From NCBI GenBank assembly GCA_021613535.1, contig CP075492.1:1612001-1676000 (forward strand): a DNA stretch of 64,000 nucleotides. Direction: 5' to 3'. Source of the stretch: Adineta vaga. Taxonomy: Eukaryota; Rotifera. Below the pieces are notes generated by a model. The model saw only the letters and a program-made list of their open reading frames with translations, did not search any database and was not told the origin of the DNA. Positions 25,901-38,300 of the stretch are shown piece after piece. A program made the translations under genes and the position numbers. Each line of letters opens with the position of its first letter. The stretch's first letter is position 1.

Positions 25901-26433
25901 TGTTGTCATCAAATGGGGTGAAGATCATCTTGTTGCTTATGTTCAAAGTTCAGTCATAAATGAAAAAGAACTACGTGACCATTGTCAATCACATCTTCCA
26001 CCACATATGATTCCATCTCGTTTCATTATTCTTGATCAATTACCACTGAATGCAAATGGAAAAATCGATCGAAAACGTCTCCTATCACCTGATTTCGCTT
26101 CTCTCTCTTCAATAAATCTCAACGATGCTAACAAATTGTTAGAACCAACAAGTAAAATTGAATCTATTATCCATCGCATATGGTGTGATCTATTGAAACA
26201 AAAACAAATCTCTATAAATACAAACATATTCACTATTGGTGGTCATTCATTAATTATTATGGAACTTCTACATCAATATAAAGTAGAATTTCGATTAGAA
26301 ATAAATTCCATTGCTATTAGTGATCTATTTCAACAACCAACAATCATTGATCATGCACATCTTATTCATCAGATTCTACATACCCAATTGAGTAAAGATG
26401 ATTACTGTTGGTATTCATTAAATATCCTTAGAG
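22905..26433 (+). CDS. NRPS unit 3: Ca condensation-like, adenylation and carrier domains (frameshifted)
   Basis: Exons are 22905-23474, 23537-24624, 24688-24988, 25043-25373 and 25429-26433. The first Ca exon encodes the same protein as units 2 and 5 (except early residues). The second Ca exon matches unit 1 almost exactly after its first 20 residues, so this domain is a recombinant. HHAAFDF again replaces HHxxxDG. The adenylation motifs are FTSGSTGLPKA, CSFDVH, NLYGPAETT, GELLVGGVGVFAGYL, YRTGDL, the A8 block and NGKIDR; the carrier has IGGHSL. Exon 3 is 301 bases against 300 in intact units and hits a TAA near 24826. The donor after A3 is a weak GTTCGA. By-eye pocket: D-V-Q-T-A-G-L-I-D. 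An ATG at 22895 is in frame just upstream. Confidence 0.85.
24811..24828 (+). other. 1-bp insertion and stop in unit 3 adenylation exon
   Basis: After CATTGG the unit 2 sequence reads TTAAC, but here it reads ATGAAC, one base longer; the six-A run that follows is the same length in both. The frame then stops at TAA near 24826 and returns to the conserved frame downstream. Since the change is not in the homopolymer, a read error is less likely than in unit 1 Cb. Confidence 0.75.
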
Positions 26434-26488
26434 GTAAAGGTATAATTTGAAAAAAGCTCTGGTAATCAGATTCTATCTCTCATTTTAG

Positions 26489-27961
26489 CTAAAGCATCGT
26501 TTGCTCAAGAACGCATCTTCTTACATGAACAAATTCGTTTCTCATCAGATCACAGAAATAACATGTATGTTATTCCATTACTTTACCGAGTTTCATTTTC
26601 TACAGATCATATACTCATATCTCGATTTTATCATGCATTTCAACTCGTCATTAAAAAACATAGTATTCTTCGTACAGCACTTTATCTTGACACAAATGGT
26701 ATCATAATGCAACATTGCATAGGTGAAAATACTACTCAAGACGATATGAAAACTTATGAATTTTCGGTTAGAACTCTTCACAGTGGTAATGATTTTGAAC
26801 TGGCTGACGTTATCAAAGGAATACTAAATAAATCTGATCTATTCGATTTATCAAGAGGACATGTTATCAATTGTCATATCCTTCGTCATCATTGTTCTGA
26901 TAATGATTTATTGACAAAAGATGATTACATATTGATAACTATTCATCATGCAATGTTTGATGGATTTTCTACGGAAATCTTTCTTCGTGATCTTTCTCTT
27001 GCTTATGATTCGAATGATGACCTTCTGTCGAATGATAATACTTTGCAGTATATCGATTATTCTATTTATGAACATAGTATGGATATGACATCTGCTCGTC
27101 AATTCTGGCAATTCGAACTTCAAGGATACAATTTTCAACATCGGTTATCATTGCCATTTGATCGACAACATTTAGGAAGTGATCAACGATCAGGTTTAGC
27201 TCATGTTACTGAAATGACTTTTGATAATGATATTGTACACTCATTTATACAATATGCATCATCACATAATCTTACATATTTTCAACTTGGATTAGCTACA
27301 TTCTATGCATTTCTCTTCAAATTAACTCATCATGAAACTGATCTATGTATTTCTTCTATTAATGCTAATCGATATCGAAACGAACTACAAGATATGATAG
27401 GAATGTTTGTATCAACACTACCACATCGTTGTCAACTTGATCATCATTGGTCATTTGATGAACTTGCTCAGCATGTACGAGAAAAATGTGTATCAATTCT
27501 TGCATATTCTCATTATCCATTACAACATGTTCTTGATGATTTTCAAGTTAATCGATCAAATGTTTCATTTCTTGAAACAATGTTTGATTTTATCACAATC
27601 TCATCTGAAATCGATCGTTTATCTTTGGGCAACGAAAATTTGCAGCAAGTATCAATAGAACAATCGTTGGATTTGGCAAAATTTGACTTTTCATTGACAT
27701 TTATTTATAATTCATTCTCGAATGACGATCAGTTAGCATTTTCTATGATTTGTTCACGTGATATTTTCGAAAAAACATCAGTCACACAATTTGCTGAACG
27801 ATTTCACTGTATAATGGAACAACTTTTCGAAATGGAATCGAACAAGACTCTGTCGAATGACTTGGAAATATCGATAGATCGAATTTCTCTTATCTTAAAA
27901 CAGGAAGCTGAAGAAATGAAACTGACTGTTTTTCGTCGAATGGAAAATATTGTTGATGAAG
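26489..27961 (+). CDS. NRPS unit 3: condensation domain Cb (divergent copy)
   Basis: One 1473-base exon, open throughout, phase 1 at both ends. It has AKASFAQERIF, HHAMFDG with catalytic His intact, NRYRNELQDMIGMFVSTLP and YPLQHV. It is shorter than the other Cb copies and clearly diverged from them, while units 0, 1, 2 and 4 are nearly uniform. It therefore escaped recent copying between repeats. The exon ends GAAG|GTTAGG. Confidence 0.9.
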
Positions 27962-28895
27962 GTTAGGAAATTAATATTGATTTAGCTATTTCCTGTTTTG
28001 CATTTATGTGAGACTATAAGTTGATTCTGATGTTGACAATAGATTAACCAATATTGTAATGAGAGATACTGTTTATTATCAATATTAGACTTACCAATGA
28101 CTTTTCTAAGATTTCATAGGATCAAGCTGTCTGTCAACTGTATAATTGCATTCAACGTCAGATAGCAAGTTAAAGATGTATATAGAATAAATCTACTAGT
28201 GAAATGAAACGAAATTTTTGTATTGTTTGTCACATCAAATTTTTATATGAATTGAAAACATTACAAAGAGATAAAACATGATGCTATAGTGACTACCATG
28301 ATGTAAGCAAAAGTGTCTTATTGAGTATGAATATTTTCTTCATTTATCTTTTTCTTCTTCGTTGTTTTGTGTTTTATTCTTTTCTCTTTGAGTTCCTTTC
28401 TTTTTGTCGTATCTGATAGATATCTATCTGATTTCAGGTTTCAGGAGTGGAAGTCTAGGTGTATCTTGGTGTTTACATTTGTCAATTTTTGAGTAGTCCA
28501 AAGTGAGACAATTTCAAAATTTCCTTCATATATTTCGATTGGAATGATATTGAGACCTATAGTTATCACCATTGAACAGAGAACATGAAAATACAACGAA
28601 CAATGTGTAGAAAAAAATAACGATTATTTTTCTGACCTGTTTCTGAATTCTTTTCGAAGACTAGTAGTTACAATTACTTCCTTATATGTTGAGTGTACAT
28701 TCTCTAATCTTGAACAAACTGTGAGTTATGTGAATCATTAAAGTATGCTGCTTTTATCTCATAAGAAAATAACTCTATTCACGTGTGCTAGTTTTTTTAA
28801 ATAAAATAGCAACTAAGTAATGGTTGTGATTATGAGAAAGGAAATTTTCATAGATATTATGTTGATTCCACTTGATAAACGTTTGTATACTGTAG
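27962..28895 (+). other. Inter-unit intron 3/4 (934 bp)
   Basis: Donor GTTAGG, acceptor ...ACTGTAG at 28895. It holds no gene I can recognise. A stretch from 28820 is open in frame with unit 4 and contains ATGs, but it has no similarity to the starts of other units. Confidence 0.6.
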
Positions 28896-31800
28896 CGCCA
28901 GCTTCATATGCTCAGAGTCGCATTTGGCTTAATGAACGAATGCAGTTTGATCCTAATAAACCGCAAATAGCAATCTGCAATATATCATTCCTTTATCGTC
29001 TCTCGCATCACCATACTTTATCAATTGAACGACTTCGACATGCACTTCAGCTACTAGTCATGAAACACCAGTCACTTTGTACATTACTTACTTTCGATAA
29101 AGAGAAGAATCTGCTTATGCAAAGAATCGCCAATTTTAATAACGTGACAAGTGAATTGTATACATTTGTCGAAAGTGTTTACGAAACTGATGAGCATCTT
29201 AACGATATAATATACGAGGAAAAACGGAACCCTCATCTTATCGATCCTTCTCGAGGTCTTGTCTTTCGATGTCATATTGTCTATTACAAGCAAATCTCTT
29301 CAGATGATCTTCTCACCCATAAAGATATCATCATTTTCAACTTTCATCATTCTTTATTTGACTATCCATCTGTGAATGTATTTCTTCATGATCTCAATCA
29401 AATATATACAACAGGTCAGTCAACAAATGATATTGAGACCAATCTACGATATCTTGATTGTAAGTATTCCATATTTTTGTCTATTTATTTGAATCAATCA
29501 TCCTTCACCTCTCTTTCTACTTGCAGATGCAGTCATCGAACGGCAACTACCAATGACTAGCGCAAGTATGTTCTGGCTTGATACTCTTCATAATTGTGAT
29601 CTCGATCGGCGACTATCATTACCATTTGATCGACATCGACTTCTCAATGAACATCCAACCAATCATAATACATCCGTTTCTTTCGATTTTGATTCAAATC
29701 TTTCTCATCATCTTCTCATTTATGCATCATCGTACAACGTATCATTGCAACATCTTGTACTCACCATCTACTATATCTTTCTATTCAAAATAACAAATGG
29801 AGAAAAAGATTTAACGATTGCAATGACTATTGATAATCGATATAGAGAAGAACTTAAACCAATCATTGGATTATTTGAGAATATTGTTCCATTCAGATGT
29901 CAATTAGACTCTCATTGGTCTTTTCGTCAATTACTTGATTATATTCATGAGATAACAACCAATACGATGAGATATTCATGTTTTCCTCTTCAACGCATAC
30001 TTGATCAACATGGAACTGTTTCGAAACCTAGATTTCTTGATACTTCATTTGAATTTCGATCATATCAAAACAATAAAAGTATGATTGACAATAGTGAACT
30101 TTATGAGATGCTTATTGACAATATCAATAATGACGATGTAACCATGCGTGAAAGTGATTTCTCGTTTCTAATCAATCATGATACCCATATCGATCAAGTC
30201 TCCTGTACAATCAATGCATCACTAGACTTGTTCAACATTGAAACTATTCATATTATTGGACAACGATTTCATTTCATGTTACATCAATTATCTTCCTCGA
30301 TTGCCAATCAACCGAAAAAGCCAATTTACGAATTGTCATTAATATTACCAAATGAACAATTACTTGTACAATCAATGAATAATACGGAAGTGTCATTTCC
30401 TTCTGTCAAATGTATTCATCATGAATTTGTTTCTAAAGCAATGATATATTCACAAAAGCTAGCTGTTGAATTAGATGAACAATCGTTGACATATAGTGAA
30501 CTATTGTATTATGTTCAAGTATTATCTATGAATCTTCTAAATGAATATCATATATCTCCAGGTGAAATCATTTCTCAATGTGTCGAAAGAAGTATATCAA
30601 TGGTGAGCTACTTGATATAAGTATCTGCTGTTTTAAATTAGGAAATCTGGTATAATTTAGATAATTGGTATAATGGGAATTTTAATGGTAGGTGGTGTAT
30701 ATTGTCCGTTATCACCTCGAGATCCAAAAGATCGTTTATATGCATTAGTACAACAAACGATGTCTTGCCTTATTCTTGTTCATCGGTCTACTGTGACGAA
30801 AATGCTAGATGTTGCGAAGTTATTAGATATTGAAGTAATACTGACTAATGCGAATTGGAGCGACGATCTCAAATTAGATAAAGTATCAAGCATAATAGTA
30901 TCACCTAATGATGTAGCTTACATTATTTTTACAAGTGGATCGACTGGCGTACCGAAAGCGGTATGCTTTTCACACTCTATATCAGATCGCTTTTAGTTTG
31001 TTGCTTTATCCTAGGTTCAAGCCAGACACCGAAATTTTTCAAATTTCATACAAGGTTTGCATCATACTGGTGTATTGCAGACGAACGATGTTGTGGCGCA
31101 AATATGTGCTCCTACGTATGATGTGCATGTCATGGAAATTATTGGTAGTTTAGTTTTGTGTTCATCTCTTGTACTGTTACGCCCTTATGGCAACATGGAC
31201 TTTTTGTATTTTACAAACATATGTGAAACTAAAAAAATCACATGTATTGCACCTGTTCCGACTTTCCTAGATTATTTGTGTGATGCTATTGAACATTTAC
31301 AGAGTGATTCTTTGTTGACGATACGATCACTTTGCTTTGGTGGTAAGTAAATTATAAAAAATAGTGTTCAATGCATTTATCAAATTTCAAGGGGAACCTA
31401 TATCAAGTAAACTTGTTCAACGCTTACAAAAACACACTACCAACAATTGTGCCATGTATAATATATACGCGCCAGCTGAAACTACAGTTGTTTCTTTCTA
31501 TCACCGTGTCAATTTTATACGCCGTGAATCACATATTGCTCTTGGTAGATTACTCTCTAACGAGCACTATAAAGTATTGGATATTTACTTCCAGTATACA
31601 CCTGTCGGTCAACAAGGTGAATTATTTATTGGTGGAGCAGGTGTATTCGCTGGCTATCTTCACCGTATGGATTTAACATCCAAAGTTCTTCTTGAAATTA
31701 ACGATGAAAAGTTTTATCGGACGGGTGATCTCGTAAAAGTAGACCATGAGGGTCTTCTCCATTATGAAGGTAGAACCGATCATCAAATCAAATTACATGG

Positions 31801-32396
31801 ACAAAGAATTGAACTTGGTGAAATTGAACGATGTCTACTCAGCATATCATTCATCTCAGCTTGTGTTGTCATCAAATGGGGTGAAGATCATCTTGTTGCT
31901 TATGTTCAAAGTTCAGTCATAAATGAAAAAGAACTACGTGACCATTGTCAATCACATCTTCCACCACATATGATTCCATCTCGTTTCATTATTCTTGATC
32001 AATTACCACTGAATGCAAATGGAAAAATCGATCGAAAACGTCTCCTATCACCTGATTTCGCTTCTCTCTCTTCAATAAATCTCAACGATGCTAACAAATT
32101 GTTAGAACCAACAAGTGAAATTGAATCTATTATCCATCGCATATGGTGTGATCTATTGAAACAAAAACAAATCTCTATAAATACAAACATATTCACTATT
32201 GGTGGTCATTCATTAATTATCATGCAACTTCTGCATCGATTTAAAGTAGAATTTCGATTGGAAATAAACTCAATTGCCATTAGTGATCTATTTCAACATC
32301 CAACAATCATTGATCATGCACAACTTATTCATCAGATTGTACACTTCAAATTGAATAAAGATAATTATTGTTGGCATTCATTAAATATCCTCACAG
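28896..32396 (+). CDS. NRPS unit 4: Ca condensation-like, adenylation and carrier domains
   Basis: Exons are 28896-29459, 29527-30602, 30661-30960, 31015-31342 and 31392-32396; all open. Ca is the most diverged copy: APASYAQSRIW, HHSLFDY (Tyr where Gly is expected) and IGLFENIVPFR. The adenylation motifs are FTSGSTGVPKA, APTYDVH (A4, missing the usual Phe before Asp), NIYAPAETT (A5 with Ala for the conserved Gly), GELFIGGAGVFAGYL, YRTGDL, GRTDHQIKLHGQRIELGEIE, LPPHMIP and NGKIDR. The carrier has IGGHSL. By-eye pocket: D-V-M-A-C-G-I-V-V. From the A8 block onward the sequence is again almost identical to units 2 and 3. Confidence 0.9.
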
Positions 32397-32451
32397 GTAA
32401 AGGTATAATTTGAAAAATACTCTAATAATTATATTCTATTTCTTATTTAAG

Positions 32452-33951
32452 CTAAAGCATCGTTTGCCCAAGAACGCATTTTCTTAGATGAAAACATTCG
32501 CTTTTGTGCTTCTGCAGTAGATGATATTACAAATATGTATGTTATTCCATTAATATATCGTGTTTCATCGCTAAATATTCATCATATATCAATTTCACGA
32601 TTATATCATGCATATCAATGTATTATTAGAAAACATAAGATTCTTCGAACAGCACTTTACCTTGATCGAAATGGTGTCATTGTACAAGACTGTCGAAATA
32701 CGAATTACTCGCACAATGATATCGAAACATATGCTTTTTCAATAGTGAATGTCTCCAAAGAAGATCATGATAAGAGTGACGCTGTGAAGAGAATCTTGAA
32801 TAAATCTGATTTATTTGATTTATCAAAAGGACATGTCATTAATTGTCATATTCTTCGTTCTCAGAATAGTTCAAATGAAAATGATGATGACATGTTGACT
32901 AGAGATGATTTGATATTATTTACTATTCATCATGCTTTCTTTGATGGTGCATCAACATCAATCTTTATTCGTGATCTTTCTCTTGCTTATCAAGACGATA
33001 GTTCGCTTTTTGTTGATGTCAATTCATTTCAATATATTGATTATTCTATTCATGAACATATTATGGCTATGACATTAGCTCGTGAATTTTGGTTTGCTCA
33101 ACTTCATGGATGTGATCTTCAACATTCATTATCATTACCATATGATCGATCTCATTCATCAAACCGCCACCGATCTGGCTTAGCTTCTACAACTCAAATA
33201 ACATTAAATGATTCGGTATGTACATCATTTCTACATTATGCATCATCACATCATCTGACACTTTTTCAACTTGGACTATCGATATTTTATGTATTTCTAT
33301 TCAAATTATCTCACAATGACACTGATTTGTGTGTTGGCACTATCAATGCCAATCGATATCGATCTGAATTATATAATATGATAGGAATGTTTGTAGCAAC
33401 ATTACCATATCATATTCAACTCAATGCAGATTGGTCATTTGATGAACTTGTTCATCATGTAAGAGAAATGTGTGTATCAATTCTTGAACATTCTCATTAT
33501 CCACTTCAACACATTCTCAATGACTTTCATCTCAATCAATCTAATCTTAGATTTCTGGAAACAATCTTCGATTTTATCACTTTGTCCGAAAATGAGACGT
33601 ACTTATCGATGAATGATACAAGATTAGAAGAAGTATCATTAGATCAATCATATGAAGTTAGTAAATTTGATTTCATGTTATCATTTGTTTATAATCCAAC
33701 GTTAGAAAATAATACCAGATTGTCATTCAATTTGATATGTTCTCATGATTTATTTGATGAGAAATCTGTCGCAACTATAGCCGAACGATTTTCGTATTGT
33801 ATGGAACAATTGTTGTTTCGATCGAATGAAACAGTGGATGAAGTGAAGACCTGTGTGAACACTGTATCGAAAGTTAACCTAATATTACCGAAGGAAGGAA
33901 ATGAAATCGATGATGTTATACTTCAGCGACAATTCAACAACTTCGATGAAG
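32452..33951 (+). CDS. NRPS unit 4: condensation domain Cb
   Basis: One open 1500-base exon with AKASFAQERIF, HHAFFDG, IGMFVATLP and YPLQHI. It is nearly identical in bases to the unit 2 exon; one visible difference is Asn to Asp at about 33909. The acceptor before it is AAG rather than TAG. It would pass the chain to the terminal unit. Confidence 0.9.
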
Positions 33952-34837
33952 GTAGGCTTATTTTCTAATAAAAAATTTGTTGTTGGTGTTAAAGTTGCAT
34001 ATTAGGACTAATATCTGATATAAGTCTGTTGTGCAGACGCCAAGTAGCTATGTTATGATTTGCATATGCGACAATTGTTTGCATGCTTTTTCCTTGTAGA
34101 AGCAGCGGCATCTGCAAGGTTACTATCCAATATGTTGGCTAGCATTTTAGGAAATGCGTTGGTATGAAAATTGTGAGAAGTAGCTCATTCAAGAGAAATG
34201 TTTCGTTCTTGATTTTTTGAAATTTATTTCTTGAATTTTGACATCGAAGTTCGAAAACAGTACCTTGTCGATTTATGTAGAGTAGCATAGCAACTTAGCC
34301 GTTACACGTATGAAAGACGAATGGTTAATATTCGTTTGATCAGTTTGCCGTAGCCAAAAAAACAAAAATTCTGTTGCTTTACTTTGTGGTAGAGAACGTA
34401 ACATCTCAAAATTGCACGTTCACCAGTAGTATGTTTCGTGCATTTACTGTTTAGGGGAAATAAAAAAAATGATAATTGGAGAGACAGATCTAAAGACGGG
34501 CCTGATTTAATTTTCCGCTACAATAACTGAAACAAAAATAGTAACTGCTTAACGTCGAATTCAGTGTCTACCCTTATAACAGTTCTAAACAGTAGTCCTG
34601 TTTAGTATTCCAATCACTCCAGCATAATTTAAAACGGTTTCTCACGTAATTTTGCCGTGTTTTATGAGCAGTCACACTCTTCAATTTTTTTATTCCCAAC
34701 TCATTTTCGAAAACAAAAGTTAGCCATCACTCGCACGAGCACTGAATTTTTAATCATAAGGAGAAAAGACAAGGAAAACGACTAGTAGGCAAAATGTTAC
34801 ATCATCCCTCTCTAAATCATTGATACTTCTACTGTAG
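33952..34837 (+). other. Inter-unit intron 4/5 (886 bp)
   Basis: Donor GTAGGC, acceptor CTACTGTAG. It is collinear with intron 0/1 (1017-1905) and differs from it by scattered substitutions and small indels. No gene inside. Confidence 0.65.
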
Positions 34838-37800
34838 CACCAGCATCGTATGCACAAGCTCGCATTTGGCTTGATGAACAAATGCGATTTGATCCTGATC
34901 ATCCACAAGTTGCAATCTATAACATGCCTTTCGTTTATCACTTCTCGCCGAATAATACCATATCAATCAAACAACTACAACATGCACTTTATCTCACTGT
35001 CAACAAACACCTTTCACTTCATACAGCATTCATCTTCGACAAGAATAAGAATATATTGATGCAACGAATTGTGGAAATTAATAACAATCACATGACATTA
35101 TTTACATTTACTGAGAGCACTTATCAAACACAAGAACAACTCAACAATATCATACAAGAAGAGAAAAGAAATCCTCAACTTTTTAATCTTGCTCAAGGTC
35201 TGGTCTTTCGATGTCATCTTGTTTATTACAAACAAATCTCTTCCGAAAAGCTACTCTCAGAGAAAGATATCATCATCTTCAATTTTCATCATGCAGCATT
35301 TGATTTTCCATCAATGCAAATATTTCTTCATGATCTTAATCAAGCATATATAACAGGCCAATTACTTGACGACAACAACGATAAAACCAATCTTCGTTAT
35401 CTTGATTGTAAATATACACACTTATTGCACTTTTCTCTTTATCATATATCACTTGTCATCATTTTCTAGATGCTGCCATCGAACAACAAATGTCAATGAC
35501 TGGTGCACAAATGTTTTGGCTTGATACTCTACATAATAGTAAACTTGATCAATTACTACCATTACCATACGACCGATATCGTCTTGCAAATGAACATCGA
35601 ACTGGTCGTGGAACATCGATTTCTTTTGATTTTGGACAAGATCTTTCACATTACTTTCTTTCGTATGCATCGACAAATAACATGTCACTTGAATATTTGT
35701 CACTCATCACTTACTTCATCTTCTTATTCAAATTAACTAATGGAGAAAAAGACCTATGTATTGGAATGAACACAGAGGGACGTTATCGAGATGAATTTAG
35801 ATCTATCATTGGAATGTTTGTCAATGCTATTCCTCTTCGATATCAACTTGATCCTCACTCATCCTTTCATAAATTCACTGAAGAAATGCGAGTGTTGATC
35901 ACAAATACTAAGAAATATTCATATTTTCCACTTCAGCGTATTCTTGCTCAACATCCTCATCTATCAAATCCTGCATTTCTTGATACATCATTCGACTTTA
36001 CATCATCTATGACAAATGCTGATGAAAACAAAATAATGCTTGGTGGCAATGAACTCATTCTAGCGCCATATTCGATTGAGATTAGTGAAGATGAAATCAT
36101 GAGTAAATTTGATTTTATTGTCACTTTCCATCATACATTGGATCTTAATGAACTCTCATGTTCAATCAATGCATCATTAGATTTATTTCACATAGAAACT
36201 GTTAATAAGATTGCACAACAACTTCATTCGATGTTATATCAATTATCGACATCTAGTCATAGTCAACTGACGAAACCACTCTATGAATTGTCATTAATAT
36301 TACCAAATGAACAATTACTTGTACAATCAATGAATAATACAGAAATATCATTTCCGTCTGTCAAATGTATTCATCATGAGTTTGTTTCTAACGCAATGAA
36401 ATATTCACAAAAGCTTGCTGTTGAATTAGATGATCAATCGTTGACATATTGCGAGCTGTTGTATTATGTTCAGGTATTATCTTTGACTTTATTGAATAAA
36501 TATTGTGTAAAAGTTGGTGAAATCATTTGCCAATGTGTCGAAAGAAGTATATCAATGGTAAGTTGATGAATGAGAAACTTATCTCTTGATATATTCATGG
36601 GAAATCGTTCTTCACTCTAGGTGATTGGCATAATGGGAATTCTGATGGCTGGTGGTGCATATTGTCCACTATCACCTCGAGATCCACCACATCGTTTACA
36701 TTCACTTGTAGAACAAACTCAAAGTCGAATTGTTCTCACTCACTGGTTAACAAAAAATAAGCTAGATGATGAAAATATCGTAGTCAATATTGATTTACTA
36801 GTGACTAATAGTGACATGCAAAGTAATATGCGCATGGAGGAAATTTCGAGCGTCTTAGTCACCTCAGAAAATATTGCATATATTATTTTTACAAGCGGAT
36901 CAACGGGAGTGCCAAAACCGGTGGGTGATAGATGGAGGAGGAGTAGTGAATATAGTATGACTTTTTGTTATTTATAGGCTCAACTTCGGCACAGAAATTT
37001 CACTCAATCTATTCAATCTTTAGTAAATATTGATTTATTCAACAGAGGGGATACAATTATACAAATTGCTAGATGTTCATTTGATATTCATGTTCAAGAA
37101 ATACTTGGAGGTGTATCGATTGGAGCAACTGTAGTGATGTTACATCCGGGAGGAAATTTAGATTTTGAGTATCTGTCCGTGACACTGGAAAGGAAAGAAA
37201 TCACTTTTCTATATACTGTACCAACATTACTGCAACATCTTTTCACTTTTATTACCAACAATAAACAATCTTATGTTACCAAATATTTGCGATCTTTGTG
37301 TACAGGAGGTAAATGGAGTCAATATTTTAATTGTTTCCTATTGTTGTTTTTTCTATAATACTAGGTGAACGTTGTTCCGTCAATCTTATTAAGTCAATAG
37401 GAAGTAATATTGCTCAGCAATATACTCTGTGGAATTTATGTGGTCCAGCTGAAACAACGTTTCAATCTTTATTCCATCGAATCGACTTAAGAGCAGATGC
37501 AGAAAATATACCTCTTGGTAGACCCCTTCCAAATTATCATTGTACAGTTGTAGATTGTTTTGGTCAACGTAGTTTTGTCGGTCAAGAAGGTGAAGTTTTA
37601 GTGAGCGGCGTAGGCATCTTTGCTGGTTATCTTAGACATAATGACTTGACAGCGCAAGCCTTTTTAGAAATTAATAGTGATATAAATTATCGTACAGGTG
37701 ATCTGGTTAAAATGGATTGCAATGGTGTCCTTCATTATATCGGTCGAAAAGATTTTCAAATCAAATTACACGGACAAAGAATTGAACTTGGTGAAATTGA

Positions 37801-38300
37801 ACGATGTCTACTCGGCATATCATCCATCTCAGCTTGTGTTGTCATCAAATGGGGTGAAGATCATCTTGTTGCTTATGTTCAAAGTTCAGTCATAAATGAA
37901 AAAGAACTACGTGACCATTGTCAATCACATCTTCCACCACATATGATTCCATCTCGTTTCATTATTCTTGATCAATTACCACTGAATGCAAATGGAAAAA
38001 TTGATCGAAATCGTCTTCCAAAACCAGATTTCCGGTTATCAGCAAACTTAGATGATAGTGACAATGTACCTCGCACAACTTTGGAACAACAATTGCAGAA
38101 TATTTTTAGTCAGGCTTTTAGTATTGAATCGCCACACTTCGAGGTATCCTTTAGTCATCTTGGTGGAACATCGCTGAATGCTATTCATGCACTTACATTG
38201 ATTCGTCAGGAAATTAATGCTAACATTGACATCGGACTTATTTTCACTAATCCATCCATTCGACAGTTGGCTCAAGCTATTGAAGCTTCATTAATATTTG
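34838..38300 (+). CDS. NRPS terminal unit 5: Ca condensation-like, adenylation and carrier domains
   Basis: Exons are 34838-35407, 35470-36557, 36621-36920, 36978-37308 and the first part of 37365-40072. Ca and the first adenylation exons are almost the same as in unit 2 (HHAAFDF, IGMFVNAIPLR, FTSGSTGVPKP, CSFDIH, NLCGPAETT). The by-eye pocket is D-I-Q-Y-C-G-L-F-Q. After NGKIDR at about 38000 the sequence leaves the common repeat. The carrier domain is a different type with LGGTSL (about 38158-38175) instead of IGGHSL. It runs without an intron into the membrane region listed next. This is the last module of the assembly line. Confidence 0.9.

Noticed and set aside
28820-28895. In-frame ATG at 28820 as the start of a separate unit 4 gene
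   Set aside because: The 25 residues before PASYAQ are unlike any other unit, and a good acceptor with matching phase lies at 28895.
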